Shown here in pieces: positions 36,913-45,822 of a DNA stretch of 64,000 bases (position 1 is its first letter; each line of letters opens with the position of its first letter). The position numbers and the translations under genes were made by a program. Origin of the DNA: an uncultured Opitutia bacterium (GTDB lineage Bacteria > Verrucomicrobiota > Verrucomicrobiia > Opitutales > Opitutaceae); NCBI GenBank assembly GCA_903881475.1, contig CAIRTK010000066.1, forward strand, positions 1-64,000, written 5' to 3'. The notes under the pieces are model-generated. The model saw nothing but the letters and a program-made list of their open reading frames with translations, did no database searches and was not told where the DNA came from.

Positions 36913-37830
36913 ATGCCTGCCGCCGGTTCCCAACTTTCCCTGCCCTTCCTGTTTCGCCGTGTCCGGGTCCTGCGGGGCGGAGCGCTCCTGCTGCTCGGCC
37001 TGGCGGGCGCCGGCGCCGCCCACGCCGCCCTGGAACTTTATCGCGAGCGCGCGTCGCCCTACGACCTGGCCCTGACAGGCCGGCTGGCCGGGGTGCCGGC
37101 CGGCGAAAAACGCTATGCGCACTGGGCGGATTTGCGGGCGCTGCCCACCACGAAGCTCAGGCTCTCCGGGGAGTTCGTGAAAGGGGAGCAGGAGCTCACG
37201 GTTGTATTCCTGAGCGACCTGTGGGCGGCGCTGCCGCGCGCCGCCGGGGCGGATACCCTGCTGGCCACCTGCGGGATCGACGGTTACGCCTCGGTTTACC
37301 GGGAATCCTTCATGGCCGCCTGCCGGCCGTTTGTGGTGCTGGAGATCAACGGCCAGGGCCCGGAGAAATGGCCGCCGCCGGGACTGGATTACAATCCCGG
37401 CCCCTACGTGATCTCGATTTCCGCCACCCTGGCGCCGGCGGTGGCGCAGCTGATCGACCCCGGGCACAAGAAGCCCTGGGGCGTGACCGAGCTCGAGCTG
37501 GCGAATTTCGCCGAGCGTTATCGCGGCAGTTTCAGCGGCCGGTGGGCCGCCTTGTCGGCGCGGGCGGAGGCGGGGCGGGAGATCTGGATCAACTCATGCG
37601 CGAGCTGCCACCGCGGGCCGGCGGGGACGTTCGGCGGCACGAAGTCGGACCGGCCGTTCGAAGTGCTGGCGGCCCATGCCGGCTACAACGCCGCCTATTT
37701 CAAGAAATACGTGCGCGATCCGCAGGGCGTGATCGCGGGGGCGAAGATGGAGGCACATCCGCACTACACGGATGCGCAGCTCGACGCCCTGATCGCCTTC
37801 ATCACGGCCGAGCCGAAGGCGTCGCCGTGA
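36913..37830 (+). CDS. Exported c-type cytochrome with an N-terminal molybdopterin-oxidoreductase-like domain
   Basis: A 305-residue periplasmic protein. A signal peptide (VLRGGALLLLGLAGAGAAHA, ending near residue 37) is followed by a domain of about 150 residues. That domain contains WADLRALPTTKLRLSGEF, LLATCGIDGYASVY and PFVVLEINGQGP, and resembles the fold of sulfite-oxidase-type molybdopterin domains, though without a certain Moco cysteine. A C-terminal monoheme cytochrome c domain has CASCH at 229-233 and a possible distal Met in GAKMEAHPHYTDAQLDALI. The start may instead be ATG 36889 or 36772; 36913 is chosen for the signal peptide. The electron partner is unknown. Confidence 0.7.
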   Translation: MPAAGSQLSLPFLFRRVRVLRGGALLLLGLAGAGAAHAALELYRERASPYDLALTGRLAGVPAGEKRYAHWADLRALPTTKLRLSGEFVKGEQELTVVFLSDLWAALPRAAGADTLLATCGIDGYASVYRESFMAACRPFVVLEINGQGPEKWPPPGLDYNPGPYVISISATLAPAVAQLIDPGHKKPWGVTELELANFAERYRGSFSGRWAALSARAEAGREIWINSCASCHRGPAGTFGGTKSDRPFEVLAAHAGYNAAYFKKYVRDPQGVIAGAKMEAHPHYTDAQLDALIAFITAEPKASP

Positions 37831-37840
37831 GCGAGGCTGC

Positions 37841-37968
37841 CGGATAATCGCGAAGGCGCGAAGGCCGGAGCCAAGGCTTGGGCCCTTTCTTGCGATCGAG
37901 CTTTGCCCCTTGGCCGCTTTGCGACTCAAACCGATCCCAGCCTCCTGACGTCGGCTGCTACCGGGCTT
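37841..37968 (+). repeat. Dispersed ~130-bp repeat R1, copy a
   Basis: A segment containing GAAGGCCGGAGCCAAGGCTT, then GAGCTTTGCCCCTTGG and a tail with GTCGGCTGCTACC. It recurs in the same orientation at 41666-41803. It lies in the gap between the cytochrome and AraC genes. Confidence 0.75.
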
Positions 37969-37992
37969 GGCGAGGTACGGGTCTCTCAGGGG

Positions 37993-38889
37993 CTAGGCCA
38001 CGCGCCGGGAGCGAAACTCCCGCGGGGAGAGGTCGGTGTGGCGCTGGAAAAAACTCGAGAAATACGAGGTGCTCTTGAATCCGAGATGATGGGCGATTTC
38101 CATCGGCGAATTCGTGGTGTGCAGCAGCAGCCGCTTGGCCTCAAAGACGAGGCGGTCGTGGATGAAATCACTGGGCGCCCGGCCGGTTTCGCGGAGCACC
38201 GTCCGGTGCAGGTAGGAACGGGAAACATCGAGGAACTGGGCGAATTCCTTCACGGTGGCGAGACGGGGACACTGGGTCAGCAGCGCCTGCTTGAACTCGC
38301 TGGCCAGGGGATTCGTCTGGCCGGCCCTTGGCCGCGCGCCGCGGCCGACCTGGAAGCCGTTGATCTTGCTGAACAGGATCAGCAGGAGCGCCTTGAGCAC
38401 CTCGCGCTGGTCGAAGTTCGAGGGACCCTCCGATTCCCGCATGATGGCGAAGACATGGCGGATCAGCTCATCCTCGTTGGAATTCAGGTGGATCGAACGC
38501 GACCCGTTGGGCTGCAGGAAGGACGTCAGCTCCCGGAACGGCAGGGAAAAATTCGCCGACGAGGTGAAAATCTCCGACACCGCCAGCATGGAACCCTCAA
38601 GGTGCCGGGTTTCCGTCCAGTGATGGATGTCGCCCGGGCCAAGGATGAGCAGCGACTTGGGCACGACTTCGATCACGTCGCAATCCCGCTGGATCCGTCC
38701 CTGGCCGCCGCGAAACCAGAAGATTTCAAAGTGCGGATGCCGGTGCCGGAAGGCGATGCTGGCGCCCCGGCTGCCATCCGGATTCTGCGCGAATCCCTCG
38801 TGATAAATGAAATCGCCGACCTTGAATCCGGGATGGCCATGGTCCGCATGGATCGGCAGTTCGCGGATCATGATTCGTTCGTGGGGCAT
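37993..38889 (-). CDS. AraC-family transcriptional regulator
   Basis: A 298-residue regulator. The N-terminal half is a cupin-like sensing domain (FRHRHPHFEIFWFRGGQGRI, then LLILGPGDIHHW). The C-terminal ~95 residues form the double helix-turn-helix (ATVKEFAQFLDVSRSYLHRT, then MEIAHHLGFKSTSYFSSFFQ and LSPREFRSRR). ATG 38889 is chosen over an in-frame start 16 codons upstream. It is the last gene of a minus-strand series after two TonB receptor genes, making it the likely regulator of that uptake locus, with the transported compound or a metabolite as ligand (inference). Confidence 0.9.
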   Translation of the reverse strand: MPHERIMIRELPIHADHGHPGFKVGDFIYHEGFAQNPDGSRGASIAFRHRHPHFEIFWFRGGQGRIQRDCDVIEVVPKSLLILGPGDIHHWTETRHLEGSMLAVSEIFTSSANFSLPFRELTSFLQPNGSRSIHLNSNEDELIRHVFAIMRESEGPSNFDQREVLKALLLILFSKINGFQVGRGARPRAGQTNPLASEFKQALLTQCPRLATVKEFAQFLDVSRSYLHRTVLRETGRAPSDFIHDRLVFEAKRLLLHTTNSPMEIAHHLGFKSTSYFSSFFQRHTDLSPREFRSRRVA

Positions 38890-38980
38890 GGTTGGTCTCC
38901 GATTGCGGCGCTCACCTTCCGCGTCGGGCGGAAGCATCGGGTCCGGTGACGCATGGAGCGTGCCATGCGCGTTTCCCCAA

Positions 38981-39026
38981 CAGAGCAGGTCCCGGCAAGC
39001 GCCGTGGCGCCCACCGGGACCTCTCT
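38981..39026 (-). terminator. Hairpin after TonB receptor 1
   Basis: AGGTCCCGG (38987-38995) pairs with CCGGGACCT (39014-39022), and flanking CAGAG/CTCTG extends the stem with one bulge. On the minus strand it follows the receptor stop (39073) by about 45 bases and precedes the AraC gene, so it probably separates the two. Confidence 0.5.
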
Positions 39027-39072
39027 GCTGTTACCAACGTCACGGTTATCCCATCCATCTGAACGGCCCGGT

Positions 39073-41478
39073 TCAGAAGAAATAGCGCACGGTCAGCGAG
39101 GCGGAGACCGGCGGCCGCGGCATGATCTCGTCGTTGCCGGCGAAGGTGACGTCGATGGGATCGTAGAGGCGGGCGTTCGTGAGGTTTTTTACGCTGATCT
39201 GAATGGCGTATTTCTTCGTGTGGTAGGACACAAACCCGTCCCACTCGGTCTGCTTGCGGATGATCAGCGTGCCCTCGTCATTGCCGTTCATCGCCCCCTG
39301 GTACATCGGGCCGACGCCCACGGACCAGCCGGACGGGTCGTCGTACTTGATGTAGGCGTTGGCGATGAACTGCGGCACACCCGGCGAGCGGATCTTCCCG
39401 GAGGCCGGGGCATAGCCGCTGTAGTCCGGGCTGCCCTTGCCGGTACCGCTCTTGCCGTCGACGATGTAGCCGACGGGATAGTAATCCAGATAGGATCCCG
39501 TCTGCTCATAGAAAAAGGAGCCGAAGAGGGTGCCATCCTGATAGGTGGCGTTGGCATTGAAGCTCCAGCGCTTGCTCGGCTGGTAAACCGCTTCGAATTC
39601 CAGACCGTTGTCCTTGTTCAGCAGGGCCGGGCCAAAGAGCTGCGGATCCTTGCGGGTCTGCTGGAAGAGGGCGACCGAGTAGTAGAGCTGGTCGTGGAAG
39701 AGGCTCTGCTTGTAGCCGACCTCGTAAAGCTTGCTCACGGTCTTGGCGGCCGTCTTCAGGCCGGCATTGCCGCCGGTGCCATCGATGCCGGCGAAATTGG
39801 CCGAACCCTCGATCGAATTGACGCGGTCAAACGTCGCATAAACCGAGGCACTCGCGGGGAGCTTGTAAACCAGGCTCGAAAAATATGACGGGTCGAAGAC
39901 CGAGGCGGTCGCGGAATAGAGCGACCCCGCGGGCTTGCCCACGAAGACCGGGCTCTCCGCCGATGCGTCGATATGGTCACCGCGCAGGCCGAAGACGCCG
40001 GAGAGCTTGCTCGTGAAGCTGACGGTGTCCTGCACAAAGGCGCCAATGGAGGTGACCGTCGAATCCTGGTCGCCCGACTCGGTGAAGCCCGAACCGGAGA
40101 AACCAAACTGCCCGGGCACATTGAACCCGCCCACGTTGCCATTCTGGAAATAACCCGGGTAGACCCACGTGTATGGGGAGGCGGTCAGGTCGTAGGGCGA
40201 AATCGGCTCCGAGCTGAAATCTTCGTAGGAGACAAGGCGGTCGTGATGGGCATCGAGGCCGGAGATCAGCTTGTGCTTGAGCGGGCCGGTATCGAACTCG
40301 TCGTGCCATTCCAGCCGGTCGGATACCCGCCAGGAGGTCGGAACATAATTGCTGTAGCCGTAGAGCGAGCGCTGGCGCTCGGACTCATCCTCAAAATACA
40401 AGAGGTTCACCAGGCTCGAGGTGGCGCTCAGCTCGTCCGTGGCCTTCAGCTGCGTCTGGAATTTGTCCGAATGCACGAAGTCATACGGGCTGGTCAGAAC
40501 CTGATAGGGCTGGAGCTTGGTTTTGAAGGCCGTGGCCGGATTCAGAAGGAAAAAATAGGGGCCTTGGGCGAAGGTCTGGCCGAACAGGCCGAGCGTCTGC
40601 GAGGGGCCGCCGATATAAACGCCGTTATCCAGCAAATCCTGGGTGACGCGGTTGAATCCCGGGGAGGAGGTTTCCCGGTCGTAGTAATACTGCGCCCACC
40701 AGTCGAGCTTCACCGCCTTGCCGGGCACATAGCTCAGCGCCACGTAGAGATCCTGGGTGTCGTTCTTGGAGTACTGATAATAGCCGTCGCCGTAACGGCT
40801 CAGATAGCTGGCCCGGTAGGCGAGGTCCTTCGAGAGCGGACCGCCGACGTCCACTTGGAACTCGGGATTGGAGTACGAATGGCCGGAGGTCCAGCCGCCC
40901 CAGGTCGTCTCAATCTCGCCGTGGGTCGCGTCGAAATACGGGGTCTTCATGACCAGGTTGATGTAGCCGCCGGCGGCATCGGTCTGGGGCCCGTAAACGG
41001 CGGAGCCGGGACCCTTGACGATGTCGATGGCCTCGACGCCATTGAAGCTCGGCAGGATGGAGTTGCGGTTGAACTTGGTCGTCTGCCCGTCCACGTAGAT
41101 CTCCGCGAGCTGTCCGCGGATCTGCGGCACGCAGGCGAGGCCGTATTCCGACGGGGAATATACGCCGGGCGAGAACTGGCCCAGGTCCATCGTGTCATGG
41201 ATGGAGCGCTCCTTCATCCACTCGGCGTTGACGCTCGTGACGGAGCGCGGGATGTCCAGGATGCTTTCCGCATCGCCCATGACGCTGCCGATGGGGCGGG
41301 CGGTCGGCAGGATCTGTTCCTGGATCGGTACGGCGGAGACATTGAATTTCTCCAGTATGGTCACATCGCCCGAAGGCGGAGGAGTGGTCTGACCGAAACA
41401 AAGGGTGGTGCCGGCCGCGGCCGCGAGCCAGGGCAGGACCCGGATGCTCTTCCTGAAGTGTTGGGCGGAGGAGTTCAT
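39073..41478 (-). CDS. TonB-dependent outer-membrane receptor 1
   Basis: A beta-barrel receptor of 801 residues for energised uptake. After a signal peptide (VLPWLAAAAGTTLCFGQ) comes the plug domain with DIPRSVTSVNAEWMKER, RGQLAEIYVDGQ and IDIVKGPGSAVYGPQTDAAG, then the 22-strand barrel ending in SASLTVRYFF, the aromatic terminus needed for outer-membrane assembly. It is closely similar throughout to the receptor encoded upstream (41955-44372), so the two arose by duplication. ATG 41478 is chosen because it opens the signal peptide. The substrate is probably the compound handled by the adjacent ABC importer and hydrolases (inference). Confidence 0.93.
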   Translation of the reverse strand: MNSSAQHFRKSIRVLPWLAAAAGTTLCFGQTTPPPSGDVTILEKFNVSAVPIQEQILPTARPIGSVMGDAESILDIPRSVTSVNAEWMKERSIHDTMDLGQFSPGVYSPSEYGLACVPQIRGQLAEIYVDGQTTKFNRNSILPSFNGVEAIDIVKGPGSAVYGPQTDAAGGYINLVMKTPYFDATHGEIETTWGGWTSGHSYSNPEFQVDVGGPLSKDLAYRASYLSRYGDGYYQYSKNDTQDLYVALSYVPGKAVKLDWWAQYYYDRETSSPGFNRVTQDLLDNGVYIGGPSQTLGLFGQTFAQGPYFFLLNPATAFKTKLQPYQVLTSPYDFVHSDKFQTQLKATDELSATSSLVNLLYFEDESERQRSLYGYSNYVPTSWRVSDRLEWHDEFDTGPLKHKLISGLDAHHDRLVSYEDFSSEPISPYDLTASPYTWVYPGYFQNGNVGGFNVPGQFGFSGSGFTESGDQDSTVTSIGAFVQDTVSFTSKLSGVFGLRGDHIDASAESPVFVGKPAGSLYSATASVFDPSYFSSLVYKLPASASVYATFDRVNSIEGSANFAGIDGTGGNAGLKTAAKTVSKLYEVGYKQSLFHDQLYYSVALFQQTRKDPQLFGPALLNKDNGLEFEAVYQPSKRWSFNANATYQDGTLFGSFFYEQTGSYLDYYPVGYIVDGKSGTGKGSPDYSGYAPASGKIRSPGVPQFIANAYIKYDDPSGWSVGVGPMYQGAMNGNDEGTLIIRKQTEWDGFVSYHTKKYAIQISVKNLTNARLYDPIDVTFAGNDEIMPRPPVSASLTVRYFF

Positions 41479-41665
41479 AGTTTGGCGATTATTGCCTTGG
41501 TGCAGTTGTCCGAAGGCGGTCCGTTTATTTGCACCCAATATGCCAGCTCCGCTCCCGGGGGCCGCGCACCGGTCCTCTGAATGCGCATTTCGTAGACTTC
41601 GCGTGGGTTTCCCGGCTGTTGGGCTGGCCAAATGCGGGCGGAGCCCGCGCGGCCGCTGTAAGGAG

Positions 41666-41803
41666 GCTGGGCGGATAATCGCAAAGGCGAAAAGTGGCGA
41701 AGGCCGGAGCCAAGGCTTGGGGCATTTCTGTTGAACGAGCTTTGCCCCTTGGCTGCTTTGCGATTCAAGCCGTTTCCAGCCCTCTTACGTGGGCTGCTAC
41801 CCT
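41666..41803 (+). repeat. Dispersed ~130-bp repeat R1, copy b
   Basis: Carries the same GAAGGCCGGAGCCAAGGCTT, GAGCTTTGCCCCTTGGC and GGGCTGCTACC blocks as 37841-37968, in the same orientation. The two copies are direct repeats bracketing the AraC and TonB receptor 1 genes. Confidence 0.75.
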
Positions 41804-41895
41804 CCAGCCCTCAGGTTGGCTCAACCGGGCTACAAGGATGACGTCAAATGGAGGCCCGCATCGGAAACGCCGCCGGTGACGCGCAATAACCGGGC

Positions 41896-41928
41896 GCAAA
41901 AAAACGGCGGAGATTGCTCTCCGCCGTT
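41896..41928 (-). terminator. Rho-independent terminator of TonB receptor 2
   Basis: AACGGCGGAGA (41903-41913) pairs perfectly over 11 bases with TCTCCGCCGTT (41918-41928) around a 4-base loop. On the minus strand the stem is followed by a run of seven T (41904-41898), 27 bases after the receptor stop at 41955. This is the clearest intrinsic terminator in the window. Confidence 0.88.
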
Positions 41929-41954
41929 CGTAAACTCCAACCAGGTCCCGTGAC

Positions 41955-44372
41955 TCAGAAGTGATACCGGACCGTGACCGAAGCGGAGATCGGGGCGCGG
42001 TAGTAGATCACGTCGTTGCCGGCGAAGCCCACGTCAACCGGGTCAAAGAGCTTCGAGTTCAGGATGTTCTTCACGCTCAGCTGAACGTCCCAGGTCTTCG
42101 AGCGGTAGTACACGTAGCCGTTCCACTGGTATTGCAGGGGAATGTGCAGCGTGCCCTCGGCGTTGGCGTCCTGCTTGCCGTTGACCTGGGGCCCGACGCC
42201 GAACCCGACATGGTCGGTGAAGGCGTAGCTGGCGAAGGCATTGGCCAGGAACTGCGGCACACCGGGAGCGCGGGCCTTCCCGTTGGCCGGCGCATAGCCG
42301 CCGTAATTCGGGCTGCCCTGACCCGTGCCGGACTTGCCATCGACAATGTAGCCGACGGGATAAAGGTCGAGGTAGTTGGTGGTCTGCTCGTAGAAGAAAC
42401 TCGAGTAGGCAGTCGCGTCCTGGAAGGTCGCGTTGGCATTGAAGGTCAGCTTCTTCGAGGGCTGGTAGACGACCTCGGCCTCGACGCCGTTGGTGCGGAG
42501 CAGCACGGATGGCCCCCTCAACTGCGGGGCGATGCGGTATTGCTGGAAGATGGCAATGCTCCCATAGAGCGTGTTCTTCAGCTGGCTGGTCTTGAAGCCG
42601 GCTTCGTAGAGTTTGCTCTCGGTTTTCAGCGCATTCTTCATGGCGTCCGGACCGCTCGCGCCATCGACGCCGCCAAAGTTGGCCGAACCCAGAATGGCAT
42701 CGATCCGGTCATAGGTCACATACAGCGAGGAGTTCTCGGTGGCCTTGAAAATCAGGCTCGTGAAAAGCGAGGGGTCCGTGACCGTGGCGGTGGAATTGTA
42801 GAAGCTGCCATAGGGGACGCCGACCAGGGCGGGATTCGCCGCCGAGGCATGGATCTGATCCACGCGACCGCCGATGACGGCCGACCACTGGCTGTTGAAC
42901 TGGATGTCCTGCTGATAGAACGCAGCCGCGTCGAAGATCTTGGAATCCTGGGTGCCCGGATCGGGGAAGGGATTGGCGCTGTAGTTGGCCTTGCCCGGGA
43001 TGGGATAGCCGCCGAAGGTATGGGTCGCCAGGAACTGGGGCAGAATCAGCGAATCGCCGCCCTGGGTGAGGTCATAGTACGAGAACGGCTCGATGCTGAA
43101 GTCGGAGTAGGAGGTCAGGCGCTGATACTTGAGGTCGATGCCGGTGTTTACCTTGCTCTTGAGGCCGAGCATGGAGAACGAGTTCTCGTACTGCGTGCGA
43201 TTGTCGAACGACCAGTCGGTGGGCACGTACTCGTCATAGGCGTAGAGCTCCCACTTGCGGGAATCACGGGTCTCGAAGTAGGTCAGGTTCTCGATCTTCG
43301 CATCACCGCCGACGTAGGCCGTGGTGACCAGCTGGGTCTGGAAGCGTTTCGAACGGTTACTGTCGGAGGGACCCACCAGCGCCTGGTAGGGATAGATCTT
43401 CACGAGGTGGGCGGTGGCGGGATTGATCAGGCCGCGGTATTCGGAAGAGACCGGGCCGGCCACATAGAGCTGGTTGTCGATGAAGTTCTGGGTGACACGG
43501 TTGACGCCGGAGATCTCGTTGAATCGGTTGGCATAGAACTGCCCGAACCACTCAAAGGTAAGGCTTTCGCTGGGCTTGTACGTGAGGGCGGCATAAATGT
43601 CCTGCGTCTCGTTCTTGGTGTTCAGGTAGTAACCGTCGCCGTAGCGGCTGAGGTAGCTGACGCGGTAGGCGAGTGTCTTGCTGAGCGGAGCGCTGGTGTC
43701 GATCTGCGCCTCGGGGTTCGAGTAGGTGCGCCCGCTGGTCCAATAGCCCAGCGTCGTGCTGATGTCGGTATGTTCGCCGTCGAAGTAGGGCTTCTTGCTG
43801 ACCAGGTTCACGTAGCCGCCGGGGCCTTGGCCCTGGGGGCCGTAGACCGCGGAGCCGGGACCCTTGACGATGTCCATGGCTTCGACGCCGTTGAAGCTCG
43901 GGAGCACGCTGTTGCGGCTGTATTTCGTGCCCTGGCCGTTGAAGTAGATTTCGCCAAGGTCACCGCGGATCTGCGGGGTGGCCGGCACGCCGTACTGGGC
44001 GGCGGAATAGACGCCGGGAGAAAACTGGCCGAAGTCCATGGCGTCCTTAACCCCGCGCTCGTCCATCCACGCCTTGTTGACGCTCGTGACCGAGCGGGGC
44101 GTGTCAAGGATACTGCGGTCGTCGCCCATGACGCTGCCGATCGGGCGCACCGTGGGCAGGACGTTCTTGTCGATCGGCACTTCACTCACGGTGAATTTGT
44201 CGAGCATCGTCACGAAGGACGAGGATGATGCATCCGTGGCGGCGGTGGTGGTGGCCGGAGCCGGAGTGGCTGGCGGCGTTGATGTCTGGGCCGAAAGGGA
44301 ACCCGCGGCGAGGGTCATTGCCAACAGCAATGCGCACAGGCGCTTGTTGGAATTTGAGTCAGTATGGTTCAT
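41955..44372 (-). CDS. TonB-dependent outer-membrane receptor 2
   Basis: An 805-residue receptor paralogous to receptor 1. Signal peptide (LCALLLAMTLAAGSLSAQ), a Thr/Ala/Pro-rich linker, the plug with DTPRSVTSVNKAWMDERG and MDIVKGPGSAVYGPQGQGPG, then the barrel ending in SASVTVRYHF. Both receptors share the rare VEAEVVYQPSKK-like and YPVGYIVDGKSGTGQGSP-like segments, so they probably bind related ligands. It follows the importer binding-protein gene on the same strand across a 231-base gap holding a perfect dyad, and is closed by a strong terminator. Confidence 0.93.
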   Translation of the reverse strand: MNHTDSNSNKRLCALLLAMTLAAGSLSAQTSTPPATPAPATTTAATDASSSSFVTMLDKFTVSEVPIDKNVLPTVRPIGSVMGDDRSILDTPRSVTSVNKAWMDERGVKDAMDFGQFSPGVYSAAQYGVPATPQIRGDLGEIYFNGQGTKYSRNSVLPSFNGVEAMDIVKGPGSAVYGPQGQGPGGYVNLVSKKPYFDGEHTDISTTLGYWTSGRTYSNPEAQIDTSAPLSKTLAYRVSYLSRYGDGYYLNTKNETQDIYAALTYKPSESLTFEWFGQFYANRFNEISGVNRVTQNFIDNQLYVAGPVSSEYRGLINPATAHLVKIYPYQALVGPSDSNRSKRFQTQLVTTAYVGGDAKIENLTYFETRDSRKWELYAYDEYVPTDWSFDNRTQYENSFSMLGLKSKVNTGIDLKYQRLTSYSDFSIEPFSYYDLTQGGDSLILPQFLATHTFGGYPIPGKANYSANPFPDPGTQDSKIFDAAAFYQQDIQFNSQWSAVIGGRVDQIHASAANPALVGVPYGSFYNSTATVTDPSLFTSLIFKATENSSLYVTYDRIDAILGSANFGGVDGASGPDAMKNALKTESKLYEAGFKTSQLKNTLYGSIAIFQQYRIAPQLRGPSVLLRTNGVEAEVVYQPSKKLTFNANATFQDATAYSSFFYEQTTNYLDLYPVGYIVDGKSGTGQGSPNYGGYAPANGKARAPGVPQFLANAFASYAFTDHVGFGVGPQVNGKQDANAEGTLHIPLQYQWNGYVYYRSKTWDVQLSVKNILNSKLFDPVDVGFAGNDVIYYRAPISASVTVRYHF

Positions 44373-44428
44373 AGTTTTTGGATGTTACCCGGTTGGTCAG
44401 GGGGTCCATAAGCACATGCCGTGCCTAC

Positions 44429-44443
44429 CACGGTCAAACCGTG
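44429..44443. promoter_or_regulatory. 15-bp perfect dyad upstream of TonB receptor 2
   Basis: CACGGT-CAA-ACCGTG lies about 57 bases upstream of the receptor start. No T-run follows it on the minus strand, so an operator is more likely than a terminator. Whether the AraC-type regulator at 38 kb binds here is a guess. No second copy was noticed. Confidence 0.35.
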
Positions 44444-44603
44444 CCACCTTTCATGGCATCGGACACTTTGGCGGTGGTCCAGTCCGCCCCGGCAACGCCG
44501 CTGGATGGGGTGACTGCGCCTTCGCCCAACCCTGTGCCGGATGAGCGGTCGCTATGAAAAATAGCCCCCCGGCCGGTCAACCCGGACTTCCCGTCGCAAA
44601 CGC

Positions 44604-45623
44604 TTATTTGGCCGGGGCCGATCCCGGCGCGGGGAGAAGCAAATGGCCGTCGAGCACGTCCTCGACCTTCAGCGGCTGTTCTAGCACGCCAATCTCGACC
44701 AGCTGGCGGATCTGCTCCGCGATCCGCTCGGGCCGGATCTGCCCGTACGTTTCACCCTTGGCCGGGTCGCCGGCCACCAGCTGGTACTGTTTCATGGCGC
44801 TGACCCCATAGTCCATGAATTCGGGCATCATCTGTTTGTTGTCCTTGCGAATGAGATCATTGGCGGCCGTCCGGTCCCCTTCCATGTACTCGCGCCAGCC
44901 CCGTACCGAGGCGGCGGTGAAGGCGCGCACCGCCTCCGGGTTCTCCGTGGCGAATTTCCGGCTCGTGAACCACACCCGGTAGGGTGAAAAGCCGGTGTCG
45001 GAGAGCAGCAGTGTGCCGATGTCGGCCCCTTGTTTCCGGACATAGAAGGGCTCGTTCGTGATGAAGCACTGCTGGACAAAATTCGGATCCGCCAGGAACC
45101 GGCTCAGGCCGAAATCGAGCGGGGTGATGGAGATCTTGATGCCGTATTTCTTCTCCATGATCGGGATGAAGTTGGCGCCGGGCGTCGTCATGACGTTGCG
45201 CCCGTCCAGATCCTTGAAGCCGTGGATGCCGCTGCCCTTGTGAAACATGATGGCCTGCGGGTCGCGCTGCATGAGTGCGCCCGCGATCACAACGGGCAGC
45301 CCGCGGGCGACGGTGACGATGACGTCGTCGCTGCGCCCGATGCAGAACTGGATGTCTCCCATCAGCAGTTTCTGCCCGGCGATGGTGTTGGGTCCGCCCT
45401 GCTCGATGGACACATCCAAGCCCGCATCGCGGTAATAGCCCTTGGCGAGCGCCTGATAGAATCCGCCGTGCTCCGGCTGGGCATACCAGTCGGTCTGCAG
45501 GATGATTTTGGTCAGCGGCTTGGGCCCGCCGGCGGCGGGAACGGCAGCTTTTTCGCCGCAGCCAGCGAGGGTGAAGGCGGTGAGCGTGACGAACAGGCGG
45601 AAAAGGAAGGGACGGAGGTTCAT
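44604..45623 (-). CDS. ABC importer substrate-binding lipoprotein (NMT1/THI5-like)
   Basis: A 339-residue periplasmic binding protein. Lipoprotein signal with lipobox L-A-G-C (about residue 22). The NMT1/THI5 fold is marked by ILQTDWYAQPEHGGFYQALA, KGYYRDAGLDVSIEQGG and later GRNVMTTPGANF. Proteins with W-x-x-x-P-E-H-x-G/A-F-Y at this place bind pyrimidine-like, thiamine-precursor or other nitrogenous aromatics, so this supports a heterocyclic substrate but does not identify it. It follows the permease gene on the same strand, separated by a palindromic repeat. Confidence 0.88.
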   Translation of the reverse strand: MNLRPFLFRLFVTLTAFTLAGCGEKAAVPAAGGPKPLTKIILQTDWYAQPEHGGFYQALAKGYYRDAGLDVSIEQGGPNTIAGQKLLMGDIQFCIGRSDDVIVTVARGLPVVIAGALMQRDPQAIMFHKGSGIHGFKDLDGRNVMTTPGANFIPIMEKKYGIKISITPLDFGLSRFLADPNFVQQCFITNEPFYVRKQGADIGTLLLSDTGFSPYRVWFTSRKFATENPEAVRAFTAASVRGWREYMEGDRTAANDLIRKDNKQMMPEFMDYGVSAMKQYQLVAGDPAKGETYGQIRPERIAEQIRQLVEIGVLEQPLKVEDVLDGHLLLPAPGSAPAK

Positions 45624-45660
45624 GGTCGGGCTGGCTTAGGGAAGGGTCGTCAAACCCGGA

Positions 45661-45753
45661 TTGTCATTCTGAGCGCAGCGAGGAATCCAGTTGGATATCA
45701 CCGAAGCTCACGGCGGAATCTCACTGGATTCCTCGCTGCGCTCAGAATGACAA
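45661..45753. repeat. Long palindromic repeat of the TGTCATTCTGAGCG type, copy 1
   Basis: Two inverted arms, 45661-45691 and 45722-45753, each about 30 bases and nearly perfectly complementary, begin with TTGTCATTCTGAGCGCAGCG. It lies between the permease and binding-protein genes of one importer. A close relative is at 57406-57500, also between genes, and both share flanking AAACCCG-type sequence. Confidence 0.88.
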
Positions 45754-45822
45754 AGGTTTGTACCACGGGTTGGAGACATTCCCTAAGCTAATCGCGTGCC
45801 GGTTGCGGGCGAACGGCCGCGT

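Noticed and set aside
41961-44228. 755-codon plus-strand frame over TonB receptor 2
   Set aside because: Shadow of a receptor with an unmistakable plug, barrel and C-terminal aromatic residue.
44373-44603. Riboswitch (TPP or similar) upstream of TonB receptor 2
   Set aside because: Considered because of the THI5-type importer, but the TPP consensus elements (CTGAGA and the ACC-rich partner helix) were not found.
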